A stretch of DNA of 64,000 bases from Marinobacter sp. NP-4(2019) (GTDB lineage: Bacteria; Pseudomonadota; Gammaproteobacteria; Pseudomonadales; Oleiphilaceae): NCBI RefSeq assembly GCF_003994855.1, contig NZ_CP034142.1, forward strand, positions 992,001 to 1,056,000, written 5' to 3'. Under the pieces are notes generated by a model. It was not told where the DNA came from, made no database searches, and saw only the letters and a list, made by a program, of their open reading frames with translations. Position 1 is the first letter of the stretch. Each line of letters begins with the position of its first letter. Made by a program: the position numbers and the translations under genes. Of the stretch, positions 28,415-37,426 are shown one piece after another.

Positions 28415-29368
28415 ATGCAGATCCGACTCGCGAACCCCCGTGGCTTTTGTGCCGGTGTCGACCGTGCCATCGAAATCGTTAATCGGGCCCTGGATGTGTT
28501 CGGGGCGCCCATTTACGTACGCCACGAAGTTGTTCATAACAAATTCGTGGTCGACAACCTGCGGGATCGTGGCGCGATTTTCGTGGACGAGCTGCATGAA
28601 GTGCCAGACGACACTCTGGTCATCTTCAGCGCCCACGGCGTGTCCCAGGCGGTGCAGAATGAAGCGGCGAGCCGTGGCCTGAAAGTATTTGATGCCACCT
28701 GCCCACTGGTCACCAAAGTCCACATGGAAGTCATGCGCTACAGCCGCGAGGGCCGTGAGTGCATCCTGATCGGTCACCAGGGTCATCCGGAAGTCGAAGG
28801 CACCATGGGCCAGTACGATCACAGCAACGGCGGCGACATCTACCTGGTTGAAAACGAAGAGGATGTTGAAAAGCTGGCGGTGCAGAACCCTTCCAAGCTG
28901 TCCTACGTCACCCAGACCACACTGTCGATGGACGATACCGCCCGCGTCATTGACGCCTTGCGCGCCAGGTTCCCCGAAATCCAGGGGCCCCGGAAAGACG
29001 ATATCTGCTACGCCACCCAGAACCGCCAGGACGCCGTCAAGCAGCTGGCCGGCGACTGCGACCTGATGCTGGTGGTCGGCTCGCCCAACAGTTCCAACTC
29101 CAACCGACTGCGGGAACTGGCTGAGCGCATGGGCACCCCCGCCTACCTGATCGACGAAGCCGCCCAGATTGAACCGCAATGGTTGGACGGCAAACAATCT
29201 GTCGGCGTCACCGCCGGCGCCTCCGCCCCGGAAGTGCTGGTGAATGACGTAATAGCCCGCCTCCGCGAGCTTGGCGGCGACCTGCCCGAGGAGATTGCGG
29301 GCAGGGAGGAGAACATTGTGTTTTCCATGCCGAAGGAGTTGCGGATTGATGTGGTGGATGTAAGCTGA
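28415..29368 (+). CDS. ispH: 4-hydroxy-3-methylbut-2-enyl diphosphate reductase IspH
   Basis: IspH is the iron-sulfur enzyme that makes isopentenyl and dimethylallyl diphosphate at the end of the MEP pathway. The 317 residues start with [13 protein letters not shown], which carries the first cluster Cys; the other two are in [11 protein letters not shown] and near the [15 protein letters not shown] segment. The pathway supplies IspB in this window. The gene ends the ileS operon; no terminator hairpin is clear before the pilus genes, whose first operator begins 53 bases after the stop. Confidence 0.96.
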   Translation: MQIRLANPRGFCAGVDRAIEIVNRALDVFGAPIYVRHEVVHNKFVVDNLRDRGAIFVDELHEVPDDTLVIFSAHGVSQAVQNEAASRGLKVFDATCPLVTKVHMEVMRYSREGRECILIGHQGHPEVEGTMGQYDHSNGGDIYLVENEEDVEKLAVQNPSKLSYVTQTTLSMDDTARVIDALRARFPEIQGPRKDDICYATQNRQDAVKQLAGDCDLMLVVGSPNSSNSNRLRELAERMGTPAYLIDEAAQIEPQWLDGKQSVGVTAGASAPEVLVNDVIARLRELGGDLPEEIAGREENIVFSMPKELRIDVVDVS

Positions 29369-29420
29369 TTTTGCATGTGGGCCGGGTGGTGCGCCGTGGA
29401 CGTATCTGAGTACCCGTGTA

Positions 29421-29436
29421 TGTGATGGCCGTCACA
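29421..29436 (+). promoter_or_regulatory. CRP/Vfr-type operator upstream of the first pilus operon
   Basis: TGTGA-tggccg-TCACA, a perfect match to the CRP consensus TGTGA-N6-TCACA, centred 121 bases before the fimU ATG. In P. aeruginosa the CRP homologue Vfr activates type IV pilus functions. Here the site probably controls the pilus operon, possibly as an upstream activator site, but the promoter itself is not clear. Confidence 0.75.
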
Positions 29437-29549
29437 CCAAACAAAGTTTACATGCCGCTCATCCCCCGACATTTGCCGCTGATCGAGTGACGCTGGCCTC
29501 TTAATTTTATCTGGCATAGTCTTTACCCAAGTAAAACTGGGAAGGATCT

Positions 29550-30152
29550 ATGTCTGTAATCAAGCGTCATTCGGGTTTTACCCTCATTGAACTTCTGATC
29601 ACCATTATCATCCTCGGGATCATCGCAGCGTTTGCGGTCCCGTCTTTCCGTGAGATGGTGCTGAATAACCGCCTTTCTGCACAAATCAATGAGACAACCA
29701 GCCTTGTCAGCTTTGCACGCAGTGAAGCGTCGAAGATTCTCTCCGGTGTCGTTACGGTATGTGCGTCCACAGACAGCGCCACTTGCAGTGGCAACTCCAA
29801 CTGGGAAACCGGTGTCATTGTATTCCGCGATGATGATATGAATGCGACATTTGGTGGCACTGATGAGCTGCTCAAGGTCAGCGGAGGGCTTGCTGGCGGT
29901 AATACGCTCAGAATTATTGATATGACCAGTGACAGCGGCAATTACGTGCAGTTTGACAACAAGGGTTTCCCCAGGGCTTCGGCTGCTGTCCCGCCAAATG
30001 TGGCTGGTACGTTTGTTCTCTGTGACGAAAGGGGAGCTGCCGAAGCGAGGGCCATCTCGATCAATTTCTCGGGTCAGACCCATTTGGCCAGGGACACAGA
30101 TGGCAATGGCATTCTGAACGACCATGAAGGCAACGACGTTACCTGTCCGTGA
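29550..30152 (+). CDS. fimU: FimU/FimT (GspH-family) minor pilin, first set
   Basis: A 200-residue type IV minor pilin. The prepilin peptidase site is G|FTLIELL after a short basic leader, with Glu at +5 and a hydrophobic N-terminal helix to about residue 35. The soluble domain carries the GspH/FimT pattern SFARSEA and a Cys pair around VTVCAST...C, plus a C-terminal Cys. GspH-type pilins sit next to the pilus-tip priming complex. An AAGGA ribosome site precedes the ATG. Its stop overlaps the pilV start. No GRxR DNA-binding motif is found at its C-terminus, unlike the reverse-strand FimT at 36205-36765. Confidence 0.85.
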   Translation: MSVIKRHSGFTLIELLITIIILGIIAAFAVPSFREMVLNNRLSAQINETTSLVSFARSEASKILSGVVTVCASTDSATCSGNSNWETGVIVFRDDDMNATFGGTDELLKVSGGLAGGNTLRIIDMTSDSGNYVQFDNKGFPRASAAVPPNVAGTFVLCDERGAAEARAISINFSGQTHLARDTDGNGILNDHEGNDVTCP

Positions 30153-30709
30153 TGGTGAGCCAAGACATGAACAAAGAGTGTACTCATAAACATCCGTTTT
30201 CCCGCACCGGCGACTCTGCCCGAAGCCAGCGTGGCTTCACGCTCATAGAGATCCTTGTGACGGTGTTCATTCTGGCGATAGGCCTGCTCGGTCTGGCCGG
30301 CCTTACTCTGGAGGGTATGCGTAACAACCAGGGAGCGTATCTCAGAACACAGGCCAGCATCCTCGCCTACGATATGGCTGATCGAATGCGCGCCAACAAA
30401 GAAAGGGCGTCGGATTATGCCGGCTTCAGCACAGATGGGGCTTCAACCACTCTGCCGGCCTGCGCTACAGATGCTGCCGGCTGTACGCCTGCCGACCAGG
30501 CCACGGTGGATAAGGTCGAATGGACCCGTCAGATCCAGGGGGTAGGCAGCGATATGGTCTTGTTGCCCGGAGGCGTTGGGACGATTCAATTCGATGCAGC
30601 CACGTCAAGGTTCACTATCACCGTGACCTGGGATGAAGTCGCCCGTGAGGGAGACGCGGGCGAGACGATTAGCGGCGACGGTTCATACACCGTGCGGTTT
30701 CTATTGTGA
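30152..30709 (+). CDS. pilV: Minor pilin PilV, first set
   Basis: A 185-residue prepilin-like protein. A long basic leader precedes G|FTLIEILVTVFILAIGLLGLAGL, the processing site and the N-terminal helix typical of PilV/GspI. The MADRMRANK segment that follows the helix is characteristic of PilV. I use ATG 30152, sharing its A with the fimU stop; GTG 30149 and ATG 30167 are alternatives. PilV joins the PilVWX tip complex with PilY1. The stop overlaps the following reading frame. Confidence 0.87.
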   Translation: MVSQDMNKECTHKHPFSRTGDSARSQRGFTLIEILVTVFILAIGLLGLAGLTLEGMRNNQGAYLRTQASILAYDMADRMRANKERASDYAGFSTDGASTTLPACATDAAGCTPADQATVDKVEWTRQIQGVGSDMVLLPGGVGTIQFDAATSRFTITVTWDEVAREGDAGETISGDGSYTVRFLL

Positions 30710-30717
30710 GGTATGAC

Positions 30718-31803
30718 ATGATCAAGGCTCCTGACGTAAGGAACATTGCCAGTATGAGGAAAACCCAGGGTGGTCTTTCACTGGTGGAGCTGATGGTGGC
30801 GCTCGCTCTCAGCGCCACCCTGATATTCGGCGTGTTCACGGTGTACATGGATTCCAACCGGACCTCTCAGGTAAGCAATGCGCTGGCGCGAACCCAGGAA
30901 GCTGCCCGCATTGCCATTGACCTTATGGCCCGGGATATGCGCATGGTCGGGTTCCAGGGCTGTGCCGATCCGGATGATGTGACCTTGAATGTCATCGCAG
31001 ACGACCCGCCCACGGATGATTTTTTTGAGACTACGTTGCGTGGCTGGGAGGTGACGGACGGAACCTGGGCCGACGGCACGGAATATGACAATACCGACAT
31101 TGAGTCCGATGCCAAAGTGGGCAGTGACGTGATCTCTGTGCAGCGTGGCGAAACGATGGGGATTGAGCTCTCTGGAAAAATGGATGTCGAAAATGCCAAT
31201 GTCCAGGTAAAAGGCGACGATGTAGAGCGGTTTGGCCAGAACGATATTGTAATGATTTCCAATTGTGAGGCGGCGGACCTCTTCCGTATCTCCAGTCAGC
31301 CCTCCTCCGACACTTGGGCTCATGCTAGTGGCGTAAACAGTACAAACTTTTTGAGCCGGGCCTATACCGAAGAGGCCAGGATCATGAAATTTTCCTCCTC
31401 CGTATACTTCGTCGCCGATACTGGAAGGGATGACGCCAGAGGCAACGACATTTTCGCATTATACCGTCAGATAAATCAGCTGGACGGGTCACTCCTGCCA
31501 CCGGAAGAAATCGTTGAAAACGTCGAGAACCTCCAGATCGAATACGGCGAAGTGTTGGCAACTAATAATATTCGTTACCGCCCTGCTGACGAGGTGGGAG
31601 ATATGACAAGTGTGAAAGCACTGCGGATCGGCATGCTGATCAGCCACTCTGATCCGGTCCGGGATGACAACGATACCGCGGCTTACGCCCTTCCCGGCGA
31701 GACAATCACCGGGACCAGCGGTGGTGGTGCCGTCACTCACCCGGAGGATCGGCGTTTGCGCCGGACGTTCGTATCCACAGTAATGCTCCGCAACCGTGAC
31801 TGA
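30718..31803 (+). CDS. pilW: Minor pilin PilW, first set
   Basis: A 361-residue PilW. The cleavage site is G|LSLVELMVALAL, and the region after the helix (ARIAIDLMARDMRMVGFQGC) is the PilW signature. A large beta-rich C-terminal domain follows, as in the GspJ-like pilins. I start at ATG 30718, with GAGGT six bases upstream; a GTG overlapping the pilV stop at 30706 is possible. It works in the tip complex with PilV, PilX and PilY1. Confidence 0.87.
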   Translation: MIKAPDVRNIASMRKTQGGLSLVELMVALALSATLIFGVFTVYMDSNRTSQVSNALARTQEAARIAIDLMARDMRMVGFQGCADPDDVTLNVIADDPPTDDFFETTLRGWEVTDGTWADGTEYDNTDIESDAKVGSDVISVQRGETMGIELSGKMDVENANVQVKGDDVERFGQNDIVMISNCEAADLFRISSQPSSDTWAHASGVNSTNFLSRAYTEEARIMKFSSSVYFVADTGRDDARGNDIFALYRQINQLDGSLLPPEEIVENVENLQIEYGEVLATNNIRYRPADEVGDMTSVKALRIGMLISHSDPVRDDNDTAAYALPGETITGTSGGGAVTHPEDRRLRRTFVSTVMLRNRD

Positions 31804-31814
31804 TTGACAGGCTA

Positions 31815-32309
31815 ATGGTGACCATGATGAACAGGCAGGCAAAAATCGTTTCAGTTTCGAGAGAGCACGGGGCAACGCTGATTGTATCCCTGATTGTGTT
31901 GCTGGTGCTGACGCTGATCGGGATTGCCGGAATGAACACCTCGGTGATGCAGGAGCGCATGGCGGTGAATTCCCAGAATTCAAACCGGTCATTCCAGGCG
32001 GCGGAGAGTACCGTGAGATCTCTGATGGATCAGGTGTACGCAAACAACCTCGACCTGTTGCGAGAATCCATGCAGAACGCCTCCGGCCTGAGCTCCGAAG
32101 TCAATGTGACCATCGACTCCGATAACGGCGTTAGCGGAAGTTATCAGGCGCGTTACCTGGGTGAGGTCATTGTCACTAGCGGCAGCTCCATGGATGCTGA
32201 CGAGAGCTCCAACCAGTTAAAGGGGTTTCGTTACGAACTGGAGGGTGAGGCCAACATGACAAATACCGGCGCATCCGCGCGGGTGTTCAAGGGCATTGAA
32301 TACTATTGA
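31815..32309 (+). CDS. pilX: Minor pilin PilX, first set
   Basis: A 164-residue PilX-family protein. The N-terminus reads HG|ATLIVSLIVLLVLTLIGIAGM with the conserved MQERMA segment after it (PilX_N domain). The +5 position is Val, not the usual pilin Glu, as also seen in the second PilX here (Met). A Glu-less pilin is expected at the very tip of the pilus, by analogy with GspK. The start is ATG 31815; the codons at 31824 or 31827 are alternatives. It is 36 bases ahead of the small secreted gene. Confidence 0.85.
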   Translation: MVTMMNRQAKIVSVSREHGATLIVSLIVLLVLTLIGIAGMNTSVMQERMAVNSQNSNRSFQAAESTVRSLMDQVYANNLDLLRESMQNASGLSSEVNVTIDSDNGVSGSYQARYLGEVIVTSGSSMDADESSNQLKGFRYELEGEANMTNTGASARVFKGIEYY

Positions 32310-32345
32310 TATCGAGAAAGGGGAGTTCGCACCCCGGAGGCAAGC

Positions 32346-32738
32346 ATGAGCAAATTTTACTCACATAGTATGTTCAACCTCAAGGCTGTCGTTGCCGTGT
32401 TGCTGTGGGGGCTGGCGTCATTGGTGTTGGCCGATGAGCCGGCGGGTCGGCTTATAGACTCGCCCTATGAGGCGGTGGAGGCGCGGGCGATTGAATTGGT
32501 GGTCAGCGCCAGTGGCGATGTGGTCGGCGTTCGTGGTGAAGGCTGTCCTGGTTGTCCCTCCTCCTCTCTCCTTCCTGCTGGGGAACTGATTGTTGAGGCC
32601 GGAGGCCGGCGAGTGCAGGTGAGCGAGCTGGATACTTTCGATGGCCGACCCGGCGTTATTCACATCCACCGGCCGACGGGTATGGCTCATCGTGTGTCCT
32701 TCACTGGCATTGTTTCCTCTGGGGGTGACGAGCAATGA
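32346..32738 (+). CDS. Small secreted protein of unknown function in the first pilus operon
   Basis: I do not recognise a family. The 130-residue protein begins with a signal peptide (hydrophobic stretch AVVAVLLWGLASLVLA at about 14-29, probable cleavage before DEP). The mature part has a CPGC motif near residue 60 and a GELIVEAGGRRVQVSELD segment that looks beta-stranded. It has a GGAGG ribosome site and its stop overlaps the pilY1 ATG (ATGA), so it is tightly coupled to pilY1. The second pilus set has no counterpart. P. aeruginosa has a small pilY2 after pilY1; order and sequence differ here, so I do not equate them. Confidence 0.75.
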   Translation: MSKFYSHSMFNLKAVVAVLLWGLASLVLADEPAGRLIDSPYEAVEARAIELVVSASGDVVGVRGEGCPGCPSSSLLPAGELIVEAGGRRVQVSELDTFDGRPGVIHIHRPTGMAHRVSFTGIVSSGGDEQ

Positions 32739-35698
32739 AAACAAACATCAATTTCCGCCTGATACTGTCAGTGGTGGCAATGGCGTTTGGCGCCACAGCG
32801 AGCGGACCGGTTTATGCGGATGATACCGAGATATTCTTTACACCGCCGGGCACCTCGGAGATCGTAAAGCCCAATATCATGTTTATCATCGATAACTCGG
32901 GCAGCATGGGTAGTACCGTTGATAACGCTGGCACTACCCGAATGGGTGTGGTTCAGACGGTGACCAAGAACCTCATCGACAAGATGCAGGACGTGAATGT
33001 CGGCGTCATGAAGTTCAACATCCAGACCAAATGTGACGAGAATAACGAGAACTGTAAGCGGGTGACGGAGAGTGGCGGCCACATCATGTCGGCACCCGTG
33101 GACGTGGTGAACAATGCGGATACATTGAAGGGGCTGATTGATGACCTTTACCCGGTGGGTAACACACCTTTATCTGAAACCCTGGCTGAAACCGCTCGCT
33201 ACTTTCGTGGCGATGCCCCCTACTATGATGATCAGCCGATTTCATCGGTTATTTCTTCAACGGATGAGTCCTATATTTCGCCGGTCACCTACCAGTGTCA
33301 GAAGAACTATGCGGTTTTCCTGACCGACGGTGCGCCGACTGCGGATGATACCGATTCGGCTATCGGTACATATATAGGTCAGACCTGCGGGGACGGGAAC
33401 GCATCGGATTCCAATGGCAGCTGCCTCGACGAGGTGGCCGGTTTTCTGGCCGATAGCGATCTGAGTGCCTCCCTGGACGGCGACCAGTACGTGATTACCC
33501 ATACTGTCGGGTTCCACTCGGACCAGGCACTCCTGTCGGATACAGCCGCTGCCGGCGATGGCAATTATTATCTGGCCAATGACCAGGCCGCTTTGGAGGA
33601 CGCATTTGATAAAATCTATCAGGCAGTCCGGGCTCAGGGCACAACCTATGTATCCCCGGGCGTTGCGATCAATACCTTCGATCGGCTGAACCACCTGAAT
33701 ACTCTCTATTATGCCCTGTTCCGGTCGGATAAGGGCGCCATCTGGGACGGCAACCTGAAGCGCTATAAGCTGGACATTCAGACGGACGATGCCGGTAACT
33801 CGATTGCGGTCATCGTGGATTCCAATGGTAATCCCGCTATCGACAACACCACCGGTTTCTTCAAAGAAACGGCAAAAAGTTGGTGGAGCCCTGTGGTTGA
33901 CGGACCGGACGTCAGCCTCGGGGGGGCCGCATCCCAGCTGCCAACGACGACATCCAGCCGCAACGTTTATTCAAACCTGGACGGCACCAGTTCGGATCTC
34001 ACGAACTCGGGCAATGAGGTCGTCACCACCAACACCAATATCACCAAGGCAGACCTTGGTGACAGCACCATGACCGATGCGGAATTCGAGAAAATTATCA
34101 ATTGGACCCGTGGCGTGGATGTCAACGATGAGGACGGTGACTCGGATACAACCGATGCGCGGCAACTGCTGGCGGATCCGCTGCATTCTGTGCCCCAGTT
34201 GGTGATCTACGATGCCACTACCACGCCCCAGGATACTACTATCTACTACGCAGATAATCAGGGTTTTGTCCATGCAGTGGATGGCAATACAGGGGAAAGT
34301 GACTTCGCCTTTATCCCCCGGGAGTTGCTAAAGAACCAGCAGGCGATGATGAACAGTACGGACTCCTCCACCAAGCTCTATGGCATGGACGGCTCCGTGG
34401 TCAAGTGGAGCCATGATGATAATCACGATGGCAAGATCGTCAGCTCCGATAATGACTTTGTTCGCATCTTCTCCGGCATGCGTCGTGGCGGCAGAAGTTA
34501 TTATGCTCTGGATGTGACCAACTCTTCGTCGCCGAGCCTTATGTGGTCCATCACCGGGGGCGATGGCGGCACAGCCGGGTTTGAGGAAATGGGGCAAACC
34601 TGGTCGACACCGGTCAAGACCAAAGTGTCGATCAAGAAAAAGGTTTATGACGTACTGGTCTTTGGCGGCGGTTACGACCCGGATCAGGATTCGGCAACCA
34701 CCCATACTGCCGATGATGAGGGCAGGGCGGTGTATATTGTGGACGCAACGACCGGCGAACGCCTATGGTGGGCCGGCCCTTCCGGCAGCAGTGCTGATCT
34801 TGTGTTGTCCGAAATGCAGTACAGTATTCCGGCTTCTCCCAAAGTCCTGGACATCAATGGTGATGGCCTTGCCGACCAGATATACGTTGGTGATATGGGC
34901 GGGCAGATCTTCCGTTTTGATACGGGAGATTCCAGTAAGAGCAACACCCTGGTGGTCACCGGCGGGCGTATCGCCAATATGGGCGTCACCCATTCCGACC
35001 TGACCGAAACCTCCGAGGAGAAGGCCCGTCGTTTTTACCATACCCCGGACCTGTTCGGTATCAAGATTGGTGGCAAGCGGTATCTGGGCCTGGTGATCGG
35101 CTCCGGCTACCAGGCGCATCCGCTCAATACCACGATCAAGGACAGGCTCTACATGCTGAAGATTGAATCGGTAAGTTCGGCGCCAATCGATCCTTCAGAC
35201 TCAAAGGAAGAAACGATACTCTATGAAACCCTGACCGAAGATGATCTGTATGACGCAACAGATAACCTCATTCAGCAGGGTACCGACACCCAGCGATCTG
35301 CTGCTTCGACTGAACTTGCGGGCAAACACGGTTGGTTCATTCGTCTGACCAATGCCGGCGAAAAGGTTCTGTCCGAAAGTACGACGGTCAATAACGAAAT
35401 CTACGTGACCACTTATGAACCCAAAGCCAGCGATAACCCCTGCCTTCCGCCAACGGGTACCTCCAGGCTATACCACCTGTCGGCGTTTGATGGCAGGGCA
35501 GTTCAGAATTACGACGGCACAGGGGCTGATGATGCTCTGACCAAGAGCGATCGTTATGTTGAGCTAATTACCGCTGGCCTGCCCCCAACGCCCCAGAGGA
35601 TGCGGGTTGAGGATACGGATGTTATCTGTATCGGTACGGAGTGCAAGACCATTAATACGGTCAAGGGTGTTGTGGAAACCTATTGGTATGAGGATTAA
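32735..35698 (+). CDS. pilY1: Pilus-tip adhesin PilY1, first set (intact MIDAS and calcium loop)
   Basis: A 987-residue secreted PilY1. After a signal peptide (about 1-29) comes a von Willebrand A-like domain with an intact metal-ion-dependent adhesion motif DNSGS at 53-57 and the later LTDGAPTADD motif. The C-terminal half is the Neisseria PilC-like beta-propeller, with the calcium loop DINGDGLADQIYVGD near 706-720. Two paired cysteines lie near the C-terminus. PilY1 controls pilus extension and surface sensing in P. aeruginosa. The ATG overlaps the stop of the upstream secreted gene; pilE follows six bases after the stop. Confidence 0.93.
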   Translation: MKTNINFRLILSVVAMAFGATASGPVYADDTEIFFTPPGTSEIVKPNIMFIIDNSGSMGSTVDNAGTTRMGVVQTVTKNLIDKMQDVNVGVMKFNIQTKCDENNENCKRVTESGGHIMSAPVDVVNNADTLKGLIDDLYPVGNTPLSETLAETARYFRGDAPYYDDQPISSVISSTDESYISPVTYQCQKNYAVFLTDGAPTADDTDSAIGTYIGQTCGDGNASDSNGSCLDEVAGFLADSDLSASLDGDQYVITHTVGFHSDQALLSDTAAAGDGNYYLANDQAALEDAFDKIYQAVRAQGTTYVSPGVAINTFDRLNHLNTLYYALFRSDKGAIWDGNLKRYKLDIQTDDAGNSIAVIVDSNGNPAIDNTTGFFKETAKSWWSPVVDGPDVSLGGAASQLPTTTSSRNVYSNLDGTSSDLTNSGNEVVTTNTNITKADLGDSTMTDAEFEKIINWTRGVDVNDEDGDSDTTDARQLLADPLHSVPQLVIYDATTTPQDTTIYYADNQGFVHAVDGNTGESDFAFIPRELLKNQQAMMNSTDSSTKLYGMDGSVVKWSHDDNHDGKIVSSDNDFVRIFSGMRRGGRSYYALDVTNSSSPSLMWSITGGDGGTAGFEEMGQTWSTPVKTKVSIKKKVYDVLVFGGGYDPDQDSATTHTADDEGRAVYIVDATTGERLWWAGPSGSSADLVLSEMQYSIPASPKVLDINGDGLADQIYVGDMGGQIFRFDTGDSSKSNTLVVTGGRIANMGVTHSDLTETSEEKARRFYHTPDLFGIKIGGKRYLGLVIGSGYQAHPLNTTIKDRLYMLKIESVSSAPIDPSDSKEETILYETLTEDDLYDATDNLIQQGTDTQRSAASTELAGKHGWFIRLTNAGEKVLSESTTVNNEIYVTTYEPKASDNPCLPPTGTSRLYHLSAFDGRAVQNYDGTGADDALTKSDRYVELITAGLPPTPQRMRVEDTDVICIGTECKTINTVKGVVETYWYED

Positions 35699-35704
35699 GG
35701 TTTG

Positions 35705-36157
35705 ATGAGATCATACAAGGCTCAAAAAGGCTTCACTCTGATCGAATTGATGATTGTGGTAGCTATCATAGGCATCATCGCCGCCATCGCGTACCCGAGC
35801 TATACCGAGCATGTCCGCAAGACCAAGCGCTCGGATGGCCAGGGGGCACTGATGGGGCTGGCGGCAGCTATGGAAAGGCATTATGCGTCTAACAACAGCT
35901 ATGAAGATGCTGCGGCCGGAGGGGCTGATACGGGATCCCCCGGCATCTACCCGGATGAGGCACCCCTGGACGGAAATGACAAATATTATGACCTGACGAT
36001 TCAGTCGGCAGACGCCACAACCTATACCCTGAGGGCCACTCCCAAGGGAGCCCAGGCCGGGGATGGCATGCTGGAGCTGGATTCTACCGGAGCTAGGCGA
36101 TGGGATCGGGATGACAGTAAGGCTTTCGAGACTGGGGAGAACACCTGGAGTAAATAA
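35705..36157 (+). CDS. pilE: Minor pilin PilE, first set
   Basis: A 150-residue pilin with a seven- to ten-residue basic leader and [25 protein letters not shown]. The following [14 protein letters not shown] segment is typical of the PilE/PilA2 class. The mature part contains no cysteine, so the usual D-loop disulfide is absent, and it ends in the GENTWSK motif shared with the second PilE (GEQSWSK). ATG 35705 is preferred to TTG 35702. PilE closes the first operon; a terminator follows. Confidence 0.87.
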   Translation: MRSYKAQKGFTLIELMIVVAIIGIIAAIAYPSYTEHVRKTKRSDGQGALMGLAAAMERHYASNNSYEDAAAGGADTGSPGIYPDEAPLDGNDKYYDLTIQSADATTYTLRATPKGAQAGDGMLELDSTGARRWDRDDSKAFETGENTWSK

Positions 36158-36167
36158 ACTCTCTATC

Positions 36168-36191
36168 AAAGCCGGTCTGACGACCGGCTTT
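36168..36191. terminator. Terminator after the first pilE
   Basis: aaagccggt (36168-36176) and accggcttt (36183-36191) form a 9-bp stem with loop ctgacg, followed by tctt. The A-run upstream makes it usable on the minus strand too, for the convergent fimT gene. Confidence 0.88.
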
Positions 36192-36204
36192 TCTTGTGCC
36201 CCGT

Positions 36205-36765
36205 TTAACACGTAATGGTGGCTCCCCAGCGCAGCTTGATGATGCCGTCTGCGTCATTATCGTATTTAACCCGAAATCGCCCTGCCATGTTCACAGGCAT
36301 ATACGTCATGGTGCCACTGCCGGTTTCGTTGGGGCAAAGGACCAGACTGCCTGGCGAGCCGTGGGCCATGCCGTTTTCATTGAAACGGAAGTAGCCCCGT
36401 CCACCGGTCCGTGAGCGCAGTGTAAATGAGCTATTCCCGTGAGAAAATTGCCTCAGGATTCGCCCTTCGTCCGGTTGTTTATCCTTATCCTCGTCTATGA
36501 ACACCGATACCGGTAACTCCCAGTTGTCCACGCAATGTTGTTTGTCCGAGAGAGGGCAAACGGTAACAAGCTTGCGTTGGCTTGCGGCACTCCAGCGGGC
36601 GAAAGCAAACAGTCCGTGGTAATTTTCAAGAATGGCTCTATGCTGACCCTTGTTGGCCAGCATGTTCCAGCCAGGTACGGCAAAACTCAGAGTGATGGCA
36701 ACAATCGCTATGACAATAATCAATTCCAGTAAGGTAAAACCTGTGGGATGCTTGTCAGGCAGCAT
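36205..36765 (-). CDS. fimT: FimT-like minor pilin with GRxR motif, possible DNA-uptake pilin
   Basis: A 186-residue pilin on the opposite strand to its neighbours. The processing site is G|FTLLELIIVIAIVAITLSFAVPGW, then FAFARWSAASQ and a Cys pair in VTVCPLSDKQHC. Near the C-terminus it has the sequence AGRFRVKY with GRFR at 162-165. FimT of Legionella and its relatives uses a C-terminal GRxR motif to bind DNA during natural transformation. The two fimU-type genes in the pilus operons lack this motif. In P. aeruginosa fimT is also encoded apart from the fimU operon. Its own promoter should lie in 36766-36900. The DNA-uptake role is inference. Confidence 0.85.
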   Translation of the reverse strand: MLPDKHPTGFTLLELIIVIAIVAITLSFAVPGWNMLANKGQHRAILENYHGLFAFARWSAASQRKLVTVCPLSDKQHCVDNWELPVSVFIDEDKDKQPDEGRILRQFSHGNSSFTLRSRTGGRGYFRFNENGMAHGSPGSLVLCPNETGSGTMTYMPVNMAGRFRVKYDNDADGIIKLRWGATITC

Positions 36766-36877
36766 TCTGAACGCTCCTTGTTGTTGGTAATTACTGGGTG
36801 CTGACTTCCTGTCAGGACCCGGGCGGGGAGTATAACTGATAACTCTTGATGGGTATGAGGGGCACGTTTCTCAAAAT

Positions 36878-36905
36878 TTGGTTATTGAGTTTGTACGTTT
36901 ATATT
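36878..36905 (+). promoter_or_regulatory. Possible promoter of the second pilE
   Basis: TTGGTT (36878-36883) and TATATT (36900-36905) with a 16-base spacer, in the AT-rich gap between fimT and the second pilE. Start would be about 35 bases before the ATG. No further support. Confidence 0.4.
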
Positions 36906-36946
36906 GATTCCTTACCCGCTAAGCAGTACATAGATTGAGGAAAAAT

Positions 36947-37426
36947 ATGCAGTGTTCACGGCCCTCAGGTCAGACCGGCTTTACCCTGATTGAATTGATG
37001 ATCGCGGTTGCCATCATTGGCATCCTAGCAGCGATTGCCTATCCCAGTTACCTGGAGCACGTTAAGAGTACCAGGCGTGGAGATGCGCAAGGCGATTTGG
37101 CGTCCTTTGCGAATGCCATGGAGCGCTACTATACCCGGAATAGCACCTACATTGGTGCCGATGGTGGTAGTTCAGATATTAGCGACACGCTCACCGTTCC
37201 CGATGCATCGGTGTTCCGAAGCCAGTCACCGGTCGATGGAAATGCTTTCTATAACCTGAGAATCTACAACCTGACGGCCAACAGCTACGAGTTGAGAGCC
37301 GTGCCAATTGCGGGCACCACTCAAGCCGACGATGGTTTTCTTCAGCTTATGTCTTCGGGTATGCGTGGCTGGGATCGCGACAACCTGGGTTCAATTGATG
37401 CCGGTGAGCAGTCCTGGTCGAAGTAA
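36947..37426 (+). CDS. pilE: Minor pilin PilE, second set
   Basis: A 159-residue pilin with leader MQCSRPSGQTG and mature start [24 protein letters not shown], followed by LEHVKSTRRGDAQGD. The start is ATG 36947, with TGAGGA just upstream; a TTG 12 bases earlier is out-competed by this site. The mature part has no cysteine and the C-terminus GEQSWSK parallels the first PilE. The two PilE proteins are clear paralogues. It stands alone, 246 bases ahead of the second fimU operon, and is transcribed in the same direction. Confidence 0.86.
   Translation: MQCSRPSGQTGFTLIELMIAVAIIGILAAIAYPSYLEHVKSTRRGDAQGDLASFANAMERYYTRNSTYIGADGGSSDISDTLTVPDASVFRSQSPVDGNAFYNLRIYNLTANSYELRAVPIAGTTQADDGFLQLMSSGMRGWDRDNLGSIDAGEQSWSK

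Noticed and set aside
29505..29530. Sigma-54 promoter before the first pilus operon (tctggcatagtctttac)
   Set aside because: It has TGGCA but no GC at the required distance for the -12 element, so PilR/sigma-54 control cannot be claimed from this site.
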